Shown one piece after another: positions 49,922 through 60,578 of a stretch of DNA of 64,000 nt. Origin of the DNA: Eleusine coracana subsp. coracana (lineage: Eukaryota; Streptophyta; Magnoliopsida; Poales; Poaceae); contig CM064427.1 of the NCBI GenBank assembly GCA_032690845.1, positions 15,883,501 to 15,947,500 on the forward strand. The letters run 5' to 3'. A model generated the notes under the pieces. It had not been told where the DNA came from and searched no databases. It saw only the letters and a list, made by a program, of their open reading frames with translations. Within the stretch, counting starts at the first letter, position 1. Every line of letters starts with the position of its first letter. The position numbers were made by a program, and so were the translations under genes.

Positions 49922-50005
49922 TACTTCCTCTGATTTTATTTTGTTGACGTTGGCTAGTGCAAATTTGCACTACCCAACGTCAACAAAAAGTGTCCAGAGG
50001 AAGTA
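49922..50005. mobile_element. 84-bp near-perfect palindromic Stowaway-like MITE
   Basis: The element starts tacttcctctg and ends cagaggaagta. The middle is an almost perfect palindrome (ttttgttgacgttgg, tagtgcaaatttgcacta, ccaacgtcaacaaaa) with one mismatched pair. TA at each end fits a Tc1/mariner-type MITE. A transcript would fold into a miRNA-like hairpin with a stem above 20 bp. Confidence 0.75.
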
Positions 50006-50279
50006 CTTTACAGTACTTACTATCTTCTTATTCACTTATTATTTCAAACTCAAGTGAAAGCCATCGGTTCTTAAGGTATGCACAACAACCTCTACCTAAC
50101 ACCCTCTCCCCTCTATCTTGTGTGTCTTTCTGTGCCCTTGGATCTAGTCTCAAAACGAGCAGTTGTTTTTGATGATGTGGTCAGTTTTCATTGTGTTTGC
50201 CATATGTGCAAGTTGTTTCTGCATCAACAAAAAGTCAGCAAGCAAAACAAAAAAGGAAACAAGTACTAAAAATCAACTG

Positions 50280-51060
50280 GCAGAGGAGCGGGTGACCTTA
50301 AGCGCAGGGGGCAACAAACATCTACAGCGTCAAACTACACCAAACAGCTAAATAATGTATGATACTGAAAAGTGTAAACAACACCATTGTGCGTACTTCC
50401 GCTTTCCAACTACTGCTGCATTGTTGATTTTGCCCACAAAAACAAGGCTCGCAATAGAAAATCAGATGGAGCCTTTGTTGGCTCGGAGCGACACGTAAAA
50501 TGGGTGTGGACCGGTCTTTTTTCTGTGGGAACACAAGCCATTGTTGTCGTTTCATGAGGCAATAGCTGCCTCTTCTCCTCTCATTTAGTTGTCTCCATGC
50601 AGGATAATCTCACTGACATGGCATCATATAGACGGCCTAATTAATGTTGTTATATATCATTATGTGCCCTTAGCAGAAAACAATAACTCACACTTCAATA
50701 AAAGAGCCAGGCAGTGCACGCTGAAAAATCAGGTGCGCCAAACAGCAAACGGAGCACACATAATCTGAGATCACCACCCTTGCAAGACAAGCAGCTGCAG
50801 CTGCTCTCACAAACTTTTCCAATACGATGTGGGTGTCCTAGGGGATAATTCACACGCACGGTCACACGATCATCATGCAGCATGCTTATCCCATGGTAAC
50901 TCATCGGCCAAACCAATCCATATCACCTATCTACCACCCTTTCTTTCACCTATAAAAACTCCTCGTCCTCTCTTCTACCATCTGCCATCTCCATCTCTTC
51001 ACAATAACATAAGCATCATAGAGCTTGAAGTTGACACGTACATGGCATACACATAAACTC
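50280..51060 (+). pseudogene. Ghost MFT promoter and 5' end (tandem duplicate)
   Basis: This block is repeated with a period of about 802 bp: cgggtgaccttaagcgc occurs at 50289 and 51091, and the match continues through the TATA region to the 5' UTR. At 51042 it carries an ATG in the position of the copy 2 start, but the frame ends after four codons (MAYT, then TAA). No MFT exons follow; the next copy of the promoter starts instead. It is the 5' remnant of a lost MFT copy or of a promoter-only duplication. Confidence 0.8.
50875..50886 (+). promoter_or_regulatory. Paired RY-like motif in the ghost promoter
   Basis: catgcagcatgc, the same double motif as at 51669 before MFT copy 2. Confidence 0.4.
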
Positions 51061-51668
51061 TCCAGCTAAAAATCTCCATTGACAGCGAAGCGGGTGACCT
51101 TAAGCGCCGGGGGCAATGAAAATCTACAGCATCAAACTATACTGAACAGCTAAATAATATGTGATACTGAAAAGTGAAAACAAAGCCATTACATGTACTT
51201 CTGCTCCCCTGGTGCCGCTGCATTGCTGATTTTGCCCACCGAAACAAGGCTCACCGCAACAAATCAGATGGAGCCTTTGTTGGCTTGGAGCAACACGTAA
51301 ATTGGGTGTGGACCAAACTTTTTTCTCTGGGAGCACAAGCCGATGTTGTCGTTTCATGAGGCGACGGCAGCCTCTTCTCCTCTCATTTAATTGTCTCCCT
51401 GTAGGATAATGTTGCTGATATGGCATCATTTATAGATGGCCTAAGTACATCATTATGTGCCTTAGCAAAAAACAACAACTCACACTCCAATAAAAAGAGC
51501 TACACAGTAGTGCACGCTGAAAAATCCAGGGGTGCCAAACAGCAAATGGAGCACACAATACCCGACATCACCACCCTTGCAAGACAAGCAGCTGCAGCCC
51601 CTCTTATAAACTTTTCCACTACTATGTGGGTGTCCTGGGGGATAAGTCACACACAGTCACATGATCAT

Positions 51669-51680
51669 CATGCAGCATGC
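51669..51680 (+). promoter_or_regulatory. Paired RY-like motif upstream of MFT copy 2
   Basis: catgcagcatgc, a palindromic pair of CATGC cores about 160 bp before the ATG. CATGCA is the core bound by seed B3 factors (ABI3/VP1 class), which are known to act on MFT. In copy 1 the site at 32846 keeps only the first CATGCA. Function is inferred. Confidence 0.45.
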
Positions 51681-51744
51681 TTATCCCATGGTGACTCACC
51701 GGCAAACAAATCCTTATCACCTATCCACCACCCTCTCTTTCACC

Positions 51745-51752
51745 TATAAATA
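51745..51752 (+). promoter_or_regulatory. TATA box of MFT copy 2
   Basis: tataaata, 84 bp before the ATG at 51836 and aligned with the TATA of copy 1. Confidence 0.6.
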
Positions 51753-51835
51753 CTACTCGTCTTCTCTTCTACCATCTGTCATCTCCAACTCTTCACAATA
51801 ACATAAGCATCATAGAGATTGAAGTTGACATGTCC

Positions 51836-54101
51836 ATGGCATCGCACGTGGAACCTCTCATTGTGGGGAGGGTGATCAATGATGTGTTGGACCTGTTCGT
51901 GCCAACTGTGGCCATGTCGGTGCGGTTTGGCACCAAGGACCTCACCAACGGCTGCCAGATCAGGCCATTGGTGGCCGCCAATGCGCCAGATATCCACATC
52001 GTCGGTAGAGCCAATGACCTATTCACCCTGGTCAGAACTACTCCCAAATATGCACTTCCCTCTAGTAGCTCGCCTCCCATAAACATGCATGATTGTTGCT
52101 TCATTGAGTTGATCTAAATTCTGAATGTGATGTTTTATTGGACACAAGTATGCTGAGTTGGGAATTTTATGCTTGTTATTAGGTAATGACTGATCCAGAT
52201 GCCCCTAGCCCCAGCGAGCCATCCATGAGGGAATGTCTTCACTGGTAATAACTACTGACACATTCACATTTCAAATGTTCTGTCCAATGTAGTACTTTGG
52301 ATGGTCTTCTTTACTCCCTATGTGTCTTTCGAGCCCTTAAAAAAAAGTTCCAATGAAAGTGTTGTTTTAGCCCAGTAGCCTATGCAGCCTATGACAGTAG
52401 CGTAGCAACCACAACATCTTATGTTCTTGCACGTGGTTTGTGGAGTAGAAACAAAAAGAAAGGAAAATCACACACGGCTCCTCCACTCAGCCAAATTGAT
52501 CGGGTCTCCTCCTTCCCCATTGCCCCTCATTTCCCAATCCCCTTCCTCTAAATCCATGACTCACACCGATGGCAAGGAGGGCGACAACCACTTGAGAAGC
52601 TCAAGCCCCATCACACCCTCCATCCCTGGCATTCTAGCATGCTTTATTGAATGAATCCAGGTGTCGGATATGCACACCTCGCGTGAGGTCAATGTGCATA
52701 GTGGGCCCAACCATGGCCACGAGGTGCGGTAACGCAGATCTAGCGGCGATGCACTCAGAGACGACGTGGGATGGCGGAGGGGCAGGATTTCGGCATGCCC
52801 ACACAGACAATGACGAGGGGCCGCCAATCTTGAAGCTCATCGAGCAGCGCAGATGATGAGGACCTCCTTACCAATAAGCATTTTTGGAATTTTCCTTACA
52901 CCTCTAGTTCTAGCCGGCCTACGGAGGACGATGGCGGGGGCCACAAATGCATAGGACAGAGCATGTGACAGAGGTGGAAGACGACATCTCCATGCCATAC
53001 GAGCAAGGATGATGGCAGCCATGATAAGAGAGTTTGGTGAGGAGGAATCACTAAGCGCATTCTGGTCTTTTTGCCCTTTTGCTATTTTGACGGTGGAGGT
53101 ACTAGAACGACATATTTATTGGAACAGAGGGAGTACTAGTTGATTTCCTTGTGCCTTTTTTCGAAATGAATTATGTGGCTGATTTTCTTGCCTCTTTTGA
53201 TGTGTGACGCATCCACAAAGGCTGGTGGTGAACATTCCAGGTGGAGGAGACCCTTCTCAAGGTGAACTGTACACACAACCCTTGCTATATCTGTCTTGTT
53301 TTCTTGCGTAACTTTTATTGCCGAGTCCAAGCATTATTCTGCTTAAAAAGTTTGAAAATTACACCATTCTTTTGGTCCACGTCCACTTCCAACTGCAGTG
53401 TGACTACACTTGTTTTTTTTATTACCTAACTAGTTTTGGAATCTTCTGATGAGGTAAAAAAAAAAAAGAAAAAATGGTTTCCTCACACCTACACAAGACT
53501 TGTAGTAATTTCCCACAAGTCAAGTAGTGTGACATACATTATCTTGAAAAAGTAGTTTGACATGCACGTATTAGATTACGTAACAGGGCGAACAGATAAA
53601 CTTTAGGCCGTGAGTAAGTTCATCAACGTATATCCGTACCTAAAAGTTGCATTTTTCTTGTGGCTCACACAAATTAAACCCAGTAGAAAATCGAGCTTGT
53701 TTTTTATATTATGCGGACCTGCTGGTTCGTTCGTGGAGTTCCATGATACTAACCAGCTTCGTGCCTCCACCAGGCTACACGTGTTCTCAAAATTGTTAAA
53801 TTTCTTCTCTCTCGAGTGTGCTGCTGACGCTCTTGTTGCATGTGGATTGATGATTGCAGGTGAAGAGGTGGTGCCGTACATGAGCCCGCGGCCGCCGCTG
53901 GGCATCCATCGCTACGTGATGGTGCTCTACCAGCAGAGGTCGCGCATGGTGGCGCCGGTGCCGACGGCGTCCGGAGTGGACGCAGCGCGCGCAAGGTTCA
54001 GCACCCGTGCATTCGCCGACCGCCACGAGATGGGCCTCCCCGTCGCCGCCATGTACTTCAACGCCCAGAGGGAGCCTGCCAGCCGCCGCCGCCACTACTG
54101 A
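51836..54101 (+). CDS. MFT: MFT-like PEBP protein, copy 2, full length (179 aa, 4 exons)
   Basis: Exons 51836-52030, 52183-52244, 53221-53261, 53860-54101 (195, 62, 41 and 242 nt) close to 180 codons including TGA. Motifs: PLIVGRV start, DPDAPSPSEP, GEEVVPYM, GIHRYVMVLYQQ, and the MFT-type C terminus ending SRRRHY. It is clearly a tandem paralogue of the gene at 33011. Differences to note: Cys83 replaces the tryptophan of the usual REWLHW motif (TGT for TGG), and Asn15 (VIND) stands where copy 1 has glycine (VIGD). An in-frame ATG two codons upstream (51830) is possible; 51836 is preferred because it aligns with copy 1. Intron 2 is swollen to 976 nt by an insertion. Role as for MFT genes: seed dormancy and germination, inferred. 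Confidence 0.9.
52312..53135. mobile_element. 824-bp Stowaway/mariner-like insertion in MFT copy 2 intron 2
   Basis: The ends are tactcccta and gagggagta, inverted and of the usual grass Stowaway form. Removing it leaves an intron of about 152 nt, close to the 125 nt of copy 1, so the insertion accounts for the difference. The interior (52540-53050) is GC-richer with ORFs on both strands but no recognisable domain. Confidence 0.65.
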
Positions 54102-55200
54102 GACCATCCATGGTCACTGCCCGGACGGCAATATGCCAAAAGGTTGCCGCCGGTCCGGCGTCGCTCGTCTCGGAAGAAGACAATATATTTATTTATTTCC
54201 TTTCCCAGAAGAAGTCGCCGCGCGCCGTGTAATTTAGTAGTCTATCATCCTCAGAACCGTCTGTTTGTGCTTGTGATATGACTGTCATGTCGTCGTCTCC
54301 CTTCATGCATCTAACCCCAAATAAAAAATCGAGTTGTTTCTAATTAATGGATCAATCGATTTCCTTTTACTGTTAGTATGTTGTCTGGTAGCATGTATTC
54401 CAATCTTGGAATCAGCTGGGTTCTTCATGTCGTGTGTTGGCAATTGTTGTCGTTTCAGAAGTACGTGGTGACCTGGCTACGTGCTGTAGTAGTTGCCTTG
54501 TTGCTCTGCATTGACGAATGTTTTGCTGATGGACGTGAAAAGGCCGGCTAGAGATGTGATTGATCCTAGGAGATAGACGTTGTCGACTGCAGACTGGCCC
54601 TGAAGGACGAAATATAAGGGCTTCCACAATGAATTTTAGATGAAGATAGGTAACGATACATCCAAAGATAAAGCAAGAAATTGATCAACTCTAACACACT
54701 GCCCAAAACAAACCGTGGGCCCACATGTCAGAGTTTTTATTTATTTCTTATCTTCTTCCCCAGCTCAATCCTTATCTCCCGGTCTCCGCAACCACGGTGA
54801 CCTTGCCTGGACGTGCGTTGTCTGCGCTCGCCGAGGCAGCTTTCCGTTGCCCCCTATGTCCCCCGTGCTCGCCGAGGACGCCGCCCTACGTCTGTCGGTA
54901 CTCGCTCGCAACAGGGACTCCTCCATGGCGGCCCGACGGGGCACACCTGCTCTACACGAAGGCCATCAATTTGTGCTCTGGGTCGAGGGAATCGGAGCAG
55001 GCAGCACAGCCTCAAGCTCGGGGCCGAATGGATATCTCCAGGCAGGCGACTCATGGTCGTTGTGCTTGTGTTGGTCATTTCGCCCGTTGCTGCCTTCCTC
55101 TCCACCGGATAGGCCATGAGTTCATCTTCGGTGTGGAGTAGTTCAACCGATGCAGCGGGCTCTTGCTCCAAGTGGGCACAGCGCGTCCGCAGTGTCCCCG
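54102..55200. other. MFT copy 2 3' region and unrecognised GC-rich DNA
   Basis: A poly(A)-signal-like aataaa lies near 54320. 54720-55140 is GC-rich with long overlapping frames in all three forward phases, the mark of composition and not of a gene. It could be captured gene DNA, but I cannot name a source. Confidence 0.4.
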
Positions 55201-55201
55201 A

Positions 55202-55266
55202 GCACCTTAGAGGATGAAACTGTCCCGGGACGTTTTTGCTTACTGAATCGAAACGAGAGCATCGAC
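55202..55266 (+). repeat. Direct repeat, copy 1 (partner at 56023-56087)
   Basis: About 65 bp beginning gcaccttagaggatgaaac and ending cgaaacgagagcatcga is repeated with a few differences 821 bp downstream. The Copia LTR fragment lies between the two copies. Confidence 0.75.
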
Positions 55267-55514
55267 TTGGCTCGGTGCGGAAACGCGATGCAACCGGCAG
55301 CGAGAACGCAATCCGACGAGTCATCTATAACGGTGAACATAGTAGGGCCTCGATCAGAGACGCGACACGGGAACAGACCCTATACTGAACCGTGGCACGC
55401 ACGGGGAAAAGCAGGAGCAAATAAAGATCGTTGCTTGATAGATCCGTCGGATCAGCGGCGGTAGAACAGGGAATAGAACCCTAATATATATTTTTTAAAA
55501 CAAATCTCATGTCT

Positions 55515-55529
55515 AACTTTGATACCACT
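55515..55529 (-). other. Primer-binding site of the minus-strand Copia fragment
   Basis: On the minus strand agtggtatcaaag directly follows the LTR end. It resembles the initiator-tRNA-Met primer-binding site (TGGTATCAGAG) used by plant Copia elements. Confidence 0.65.
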
Positions 55530-55830
55530 TGTAAGCAAGTAATGCATAAACAAGATCAAAACATGATATAGATTTAATGTGAAAAACCCTTGCAGAAAAA
55601 AACCACAGATGACGATCGACAATCTTTATTATTGAAGAAGAGTTATAACATTGGGGATATAATGATCTCTCTCTCTCAACTCTCCCATATAGTATAAGAT
55701 GTATATATAAAGGGTGAAAATTAGAGATAAACTCTATAAACAATATGAACCGTAATACGAAAGGACTTTGCCTCTCAAACCTCCTAGACGTCTCTAGCAA
55801 GAACACTATAATTCGGATCATATTCCAACA
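55530..55830 (-). mobile_element. Copia-type LTR (301 bp), minus strand
   Basis: Read on the minus strand it starts TGTTGGAATA (55830) and ends CTTACA (55530), followed at once by a tRNA-Met-type primer-binding site. It contains a TATA-like stretch (tatatacatc) for its own promoter. Only about 250 bp of possible internal sequence follows, so the element is truncated. Confidence 0.7.
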
Positions 55831-56022
55831 ATAACAAACAAGACAGATTAGGAAGGGTGTTAGGCAGGAGATATTTGCTATTTTGCCCATCCAAAAAGTG
55901 GGCTTCGGTAAAATGTCTATAAAATAATGGGCTATGGTAAAATGTTCATCGAAACATTAACTTAACTGGTGTAATGCCCAAATTGGATTATTTTTTTCTT
56001 AAACTATTTTTTGGGCTCCTAG

Positions 56023-56087
56023 GCACCTTAGAGGATGAAACTGTCACGGGCTGTTTTTGCTTACCAAATCGAAACGAGAGCATCGAA
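56023..56087 (+). repeat. Direct repeat, copy 2 (partner at 55202-55266)
   Basis: See the partner copy. This copy leads into different sequence (gagtctctcattc). Confidence 0.75.
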
Positions 56088-56194
56088 TTGAGTCTCTCAT
56101 TCTTTTGTGCTCAAGCTCGAAGCTGATAGGCGCTAGCGTGGCACCCCCTCCCTTGACCACGGTCATGGCCGACAATGGTAGAAATGGGTGCGAA

Positions 56195-56210
56195 CCCCCC
56201 CCCCCCCCCC
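56195..56210 (+). repeat. Poly-C run
   Basis: A homopolymer C tract, prone to length error. It may hide a frame. Confidence 0.85.
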
Positions 56211-56339
56211 TTCGGCTCAACCCACTGCACCATGTCCTAGCACGTCACCTTTGCTATTGCCCGACCCGAGCTCACAGTGCGGTCTCGAAACCCTAACTCA
56301 TGCCATAAGATTCGGCCGGACTTGCATTAACAAAGGTGC

Positions 56340-56790
56340 CAGGTATGCTTTGATGATGCTTATCTTTCCAATTTTACAACCTATTCAGACTTTTGTATTG
56401 ATTTGGCTTGAAATCTTAGGATTGGCTCAAACCCTAGGTGGAATGCGTAGTGAAACATTGACAGAGGGGTTTAACCAGTACGATGAAAGGTTCAGTGGCA
56501 TGGATAATGTCCCAATTGATGGTGCATTGTAAGTATAGATCAAATATAATGTTTTGTTGTTGAGAACGAATGACAATGAGCTGAAATTGTTTCATATTTT
56601 TGTTGTTGTAGGATTCTTCCACCACCTATGGCACTTGATGGTCATCACCAATAGCAACAGATAGCTAGTGAGATGGGTTTGCAAGAAATCGATTGGGATG
56701 CTTTACAAATTATCAAATCAATTGATGATAAATTGAGATTACAAACTGCTAGTCATGATGAGTTGTATGTTTTTGTTGGGCTTGAGAGGT
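56340..56790 (+). pseudogene. Two-exon gene fragment of unknown family
   Basis: One open stretch ends ...EGFNQYDERFSGMDNVPI before a GTAAGT donor at 56530. After a ttgttgtag acceptor at about 56611 it continues PPPMALDGHH, then a TAG, then ASEMGLQEIDWDALQIIKS in the same frame. Splice sites and the long readable second part suggest a real former exon pair broken by a stop. I do not recognise the family, and no start codon region is clear. Confidence 0.35.
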
Positions 56791-57868
56791 GAGAATGGGA
56801 GGGCACAAAGTGCGAAGGAGGCTGCTGCTAAACATAGTGCTTGTAGACTCGATCTATAGATGTTGGGCAGTAAGATCCTTTGGTGACGAAAAATGAGAGA
56901 CAGGCAGGGGCTAAAGTTGACGTTGGACAGCGACCATCAGGAACAAGGGCACTTGCTGCAGCAGCATGGTGAATCAGGTGGAGGGCACGAGTCCTGAATA
57001 TACCAAACCAGATCGACTCAAAATCTTATAAGAACACAGTTCTTTAGAGTCCTGATGGTACATGACCTAGACAACTACGTACAAAGGAACAGGGCATAAC
57101 CAAAGCGACATTAACTCGAAAAAAAAGCAACATTCGACAGAAAGACCATATACGATCGACAGATTGTACACGCTTGCTCTGTTTTTGATTTCGTTGACAT
57201 TAGGACAGAGATCCTAGTTTTAAAAATGAATCAGGCCTCTTGTCTGAATGATAACAAAATAAAAACAGAGGGAGTAGTAGAGAAGAGATAAGTGCAACTG
57301 AAGTTACTGTACTAAATTTCAACACTTATGTATGTTTTAATAGGTATATTCAAAACATATTCAAAGTATCTGAAAAAAAAAACCCAAGCAGAAGAAGCTA
57401 TGATTTTAGCCCATGGGCCTCTTTCCTTTTTCCTTGCAGCCCAACACACATCACGCTCACGCTCACGCCTAGTAGTTCATGAGGTCAACTCAGCCTTATG
57501 ATTAGTATAACCATCTATCTCTACCGTGCCTATGATTCCGGTTGAATTCAAATTTTCATTGCAACTTGAATATACAAAATACAAGAATAAACTAGACAAG
57601 GTATAAATTACAGAAGCAATGCAAATTATAGACTTTCATTTCACATAGATAGTCAGAAACAGAGCAACCTGCAGCAATTGTAGTTGAACAATTTGTAGCT
57701 TATAATTACAGCAGTGCAGCCCACCCTGCCTCTAAACACCATATTAATTCCTACACTTCCATAAACTAATCACGAACCGCACACAGAGCTATAGTAAATA
57801 AAAAAGACAGCACGCAATATTCTGAAGAGAAGAAAAAAACAAATAAACGACCATGCATGCAACAGAGA

Positions 57869-60578
57869 TTAATTTTGGGTCATCAGAAGCGTCAGGGATC
57901 CCAGCAGAACAAGCAGCACGCAGCCAAAGCCGGGGCACGAGGCCGCGGTAGCCGGGGCCCCATTGACCTGCGACGAGCCGACGGCGACGGGCAGCTCGTC
58001 GACGGGGAGCGAGCAGGTGGCTGGGCGGCCGGCGGCGCCAGGCTCGTCGGCCACCATCAGCGCCTGGATCACCGCCGTGGCCGCCTCCTGGTACCGCGTG
58101 GCGTTCCGCTGCAGCAGCCACGTCAGCCCCATGACCTGACAGTCCTCGCGCGCCTGCTGCTTCGCCTTCGCTGACGTCGATGTGGTGGCATTCTTCTTCA
58201 CGCCGAGCTGCAAAGCGAGAGAGAAAAAAAAGTACAGTGATTTCAGTAACAAATTCGCAGCCCATTTATATTTACAAAGATTCCGTTGGATGGAAAAAAG
58301 GACAGGTGCTATGGCCATCCTCGTGCCCTCACTCCCTCACAGCATCAGTTCAGTTGGGCTCGGGTCGGCGCACGCGGACATGATGTCACTCGCAACACAG
58401 TTCTCGAAACCCTCAAAGGTCATGTGACCACTGTCTCAAGAACAGAACAAAGGCAAGCAAGCATATCCTTTCTTTTCCTGGCACGAGCATGCTTCGCATA
58501 TCTTTTTACTTCCGGCCCGGACGCCCGGTCTCTTGAGTTCACAGATTACCACCAGAAAAGCATATGATTTCGGTCTGGTTCCGAGGGGTTTAAGCTAGTG
58601 GCGACCAGTGACTGCGAGGCTTTTCAGGTGAAAAAAAGAGGACGGGGCATCGAGTCCTGCACCCACCGGAATGCCAAAGTGAAAGCGGTAAAGGGTTCCG
58701 GCATGGCATGGTGTTCTGGACCAAATCATATGCTCTCCAGGCCCTACGCATCCACCCGGCCCGGATTTCTCGCATCGTCTTTCGACTAACAAGCAAAAGC
58801 AGTTCACGTGCACCACCATGGCTCTTGGACTAATTCTACCGAGAGGCATAGCATGGTACAGCCATTCAGTTAATCTTACTGTGCTAGTCTGTGGAGCTGT
58901 ATAAATTAATAACAACCTGACTACAAGCCTGCGAGCTAAGATACCAAAATCGTTGAAAACTAATACTAAGGAATTGTATGTGCAGCATTTAGGACGCCAA
59001 TAGAATAAATCAGCCTGTGTCATGTCAGGATTCAGGACTAATAACGGAAGAAAATGGAAGGTAGCTATCAAGAGCAGGGCGTATTTCTTCTCTGAGTTTG
59101 TTCCGAAATACTCGGATAGAAATACTCCCTAATAAGCTGCAGAATCCCCCCCATATTTTCATAGAAATTACAAGAAAAAAAATATCTTCCGTAGACTTGC
59201 AGGATAGCAGCACGTCCCTTGCGTGCCAACATTCCACTAGTGTGTACGTATTGGAGATCTTGTGACCCGTGCATGGCATTTTCCCCAACGTTTGTTTGAT
59301 ATCGGGACCACCTGTTTGTCTATTCTCATGGATATATGTACCTGGGCTTTTGTTCAGCTAAAGTCGACAGCTCAAATAAGTGTTTGTATCCCAACAGCGC
59401 TTTAGATGGTGGCGAGATGTACATTTTTTTGTTTCTTCCATTCTCATGAGAAAATTGAACACAAAGCTGATAATGCTTCTATCATTGGTGTTCTAATGCA
59501 CTAAAAATGGCATCTGGGATACTTTGGGTAAAGGCCTTGTACTATTAAACATTATCTAGATCATTTCATATTTCTAATTGTTAGAACATCTAAAAAGGAA
59601 CAAGAATATCTTTTCTAAAGAAAAGTTGACGCCTGGAAATGATTCCATATCTTAAGCAATTGCTTCACCGTTCAAAATGCTGATAATCTTCAGTCCCACT
59701 TATTAGAAAACGGTGGTATAGATTATCATGAGCGCGCATAAAGACTAATCCAATCCAATGCAGTGATGCGCCAGTGAATTAAAATGAGAAGAAGCATGGA
59801 AGAAAAGACGCCAGAAAAGCAATCGAGTATCATCGTCATCATCACTCACCTTGTTGAGCGCCCGGAGGCACCCCGAGCATCCGGCGAGCCCCGGCCTGGC
59901 GCACTCCCTCTCCAGCCTCCTTGCCATCCTCCCCTCCGGCGCGGCGCACGCCGGCCGCCGCAGCCGCACCCCGCAGTAGCAGAACGCCACGTCGCACGCC
60001 GCCGTCCCGTTGCCGCCCGCCGCTTTCGTCGGCGGTCTCGGGAGCGACGCCCCCGCCGCACGCAGCGCGCGGTCCGCCGCGCCCGCGCACTCCTCGGAGT
60101 CGTCGGGGAGCACGGGCAGGTCCACCACGGCGGCGACGCCGCCCTCCGCCTCCGCGGCCTCCGAGCTCCACTGCCCCGAGGTGCCGCGACGGCGGCTCGA
60201 TGAGAGAGCCGAGGGCGCGTACGCGGCGTAGAGCCAGGCGGCGAGCGCGGGGCAGCAGCGCAGCCGCGGCGGGAGGGCGGACCCGCCGGAGTTGCAGGAG
60301 GCAAGGACGGCGGGGAGGAGCGGCGCGGACGGGGCCAGCTGGCAGACAGAGGTGGTCTCGGCAGCCTCGGACTGCTCCGGGAAGGCGGGGATGGTGGAGC
60401 CCCCGGCCGCGGCGGCAGGCTGCGACGCGGAGGAGGCGCTGCTCGTGGACGGGAAGAGGAGCGACGGCTCGAGCGCCGCCGGGTCGGGCAATGCCGGCGA
60501 CGCCGCGGCTTGGAGGAGCAGGCGGGTTGTGGTGATGGCGAGGAGGAGCGCGGTGGCGTGGCGGTGGAGGCGAAGCAT
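57869..60578 (-). CDS. GPI-anchored protein, At4g28100-like (355 aa, 2 exons)
   Basis: Exons 60578-59850 (243 codons) and 58207-57869 (113 codons with TAA) join in phase 0 across a 1,642-nt GTGAGT..CAG intron. The protein has an N-terminal signal peptide (about 1-27), a Ser/Ala-rich linker, and a cysteine-rich domain with the pattern CQL..., CNSGG, RCCPALAAWLYAAY, ACDVAFCYCGV and GCSGCLRALNK. Exon 2 starts with LGVKKN and has REDCQVMGLTWLLQRN, followed by a polar spacer (SSQVNGAPATAA) and a hydrophobic C-terminal tail (about 20 residues, CVLLVLLGSLTLL) typical of a GPI attachment signal. The pattern matches the plant family of uncharacterised GPI-anchored proteins of the At4g28100 type, expected on the outer face of the plasma membrane. 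Its role is unknown. Confidence 0.85.

Noticed and set aside
49740..49970. Cys/Val-rich minus-strand ORF of 76 codons
   Set aside because: Translation of the CA microsatellite.
54715..55141. A real gene in one of three open forward frames (134, 138 and 99 codons)
   Set aside because: All three frames are open because of GC bias; no motif, start context or intron supports one over the others.
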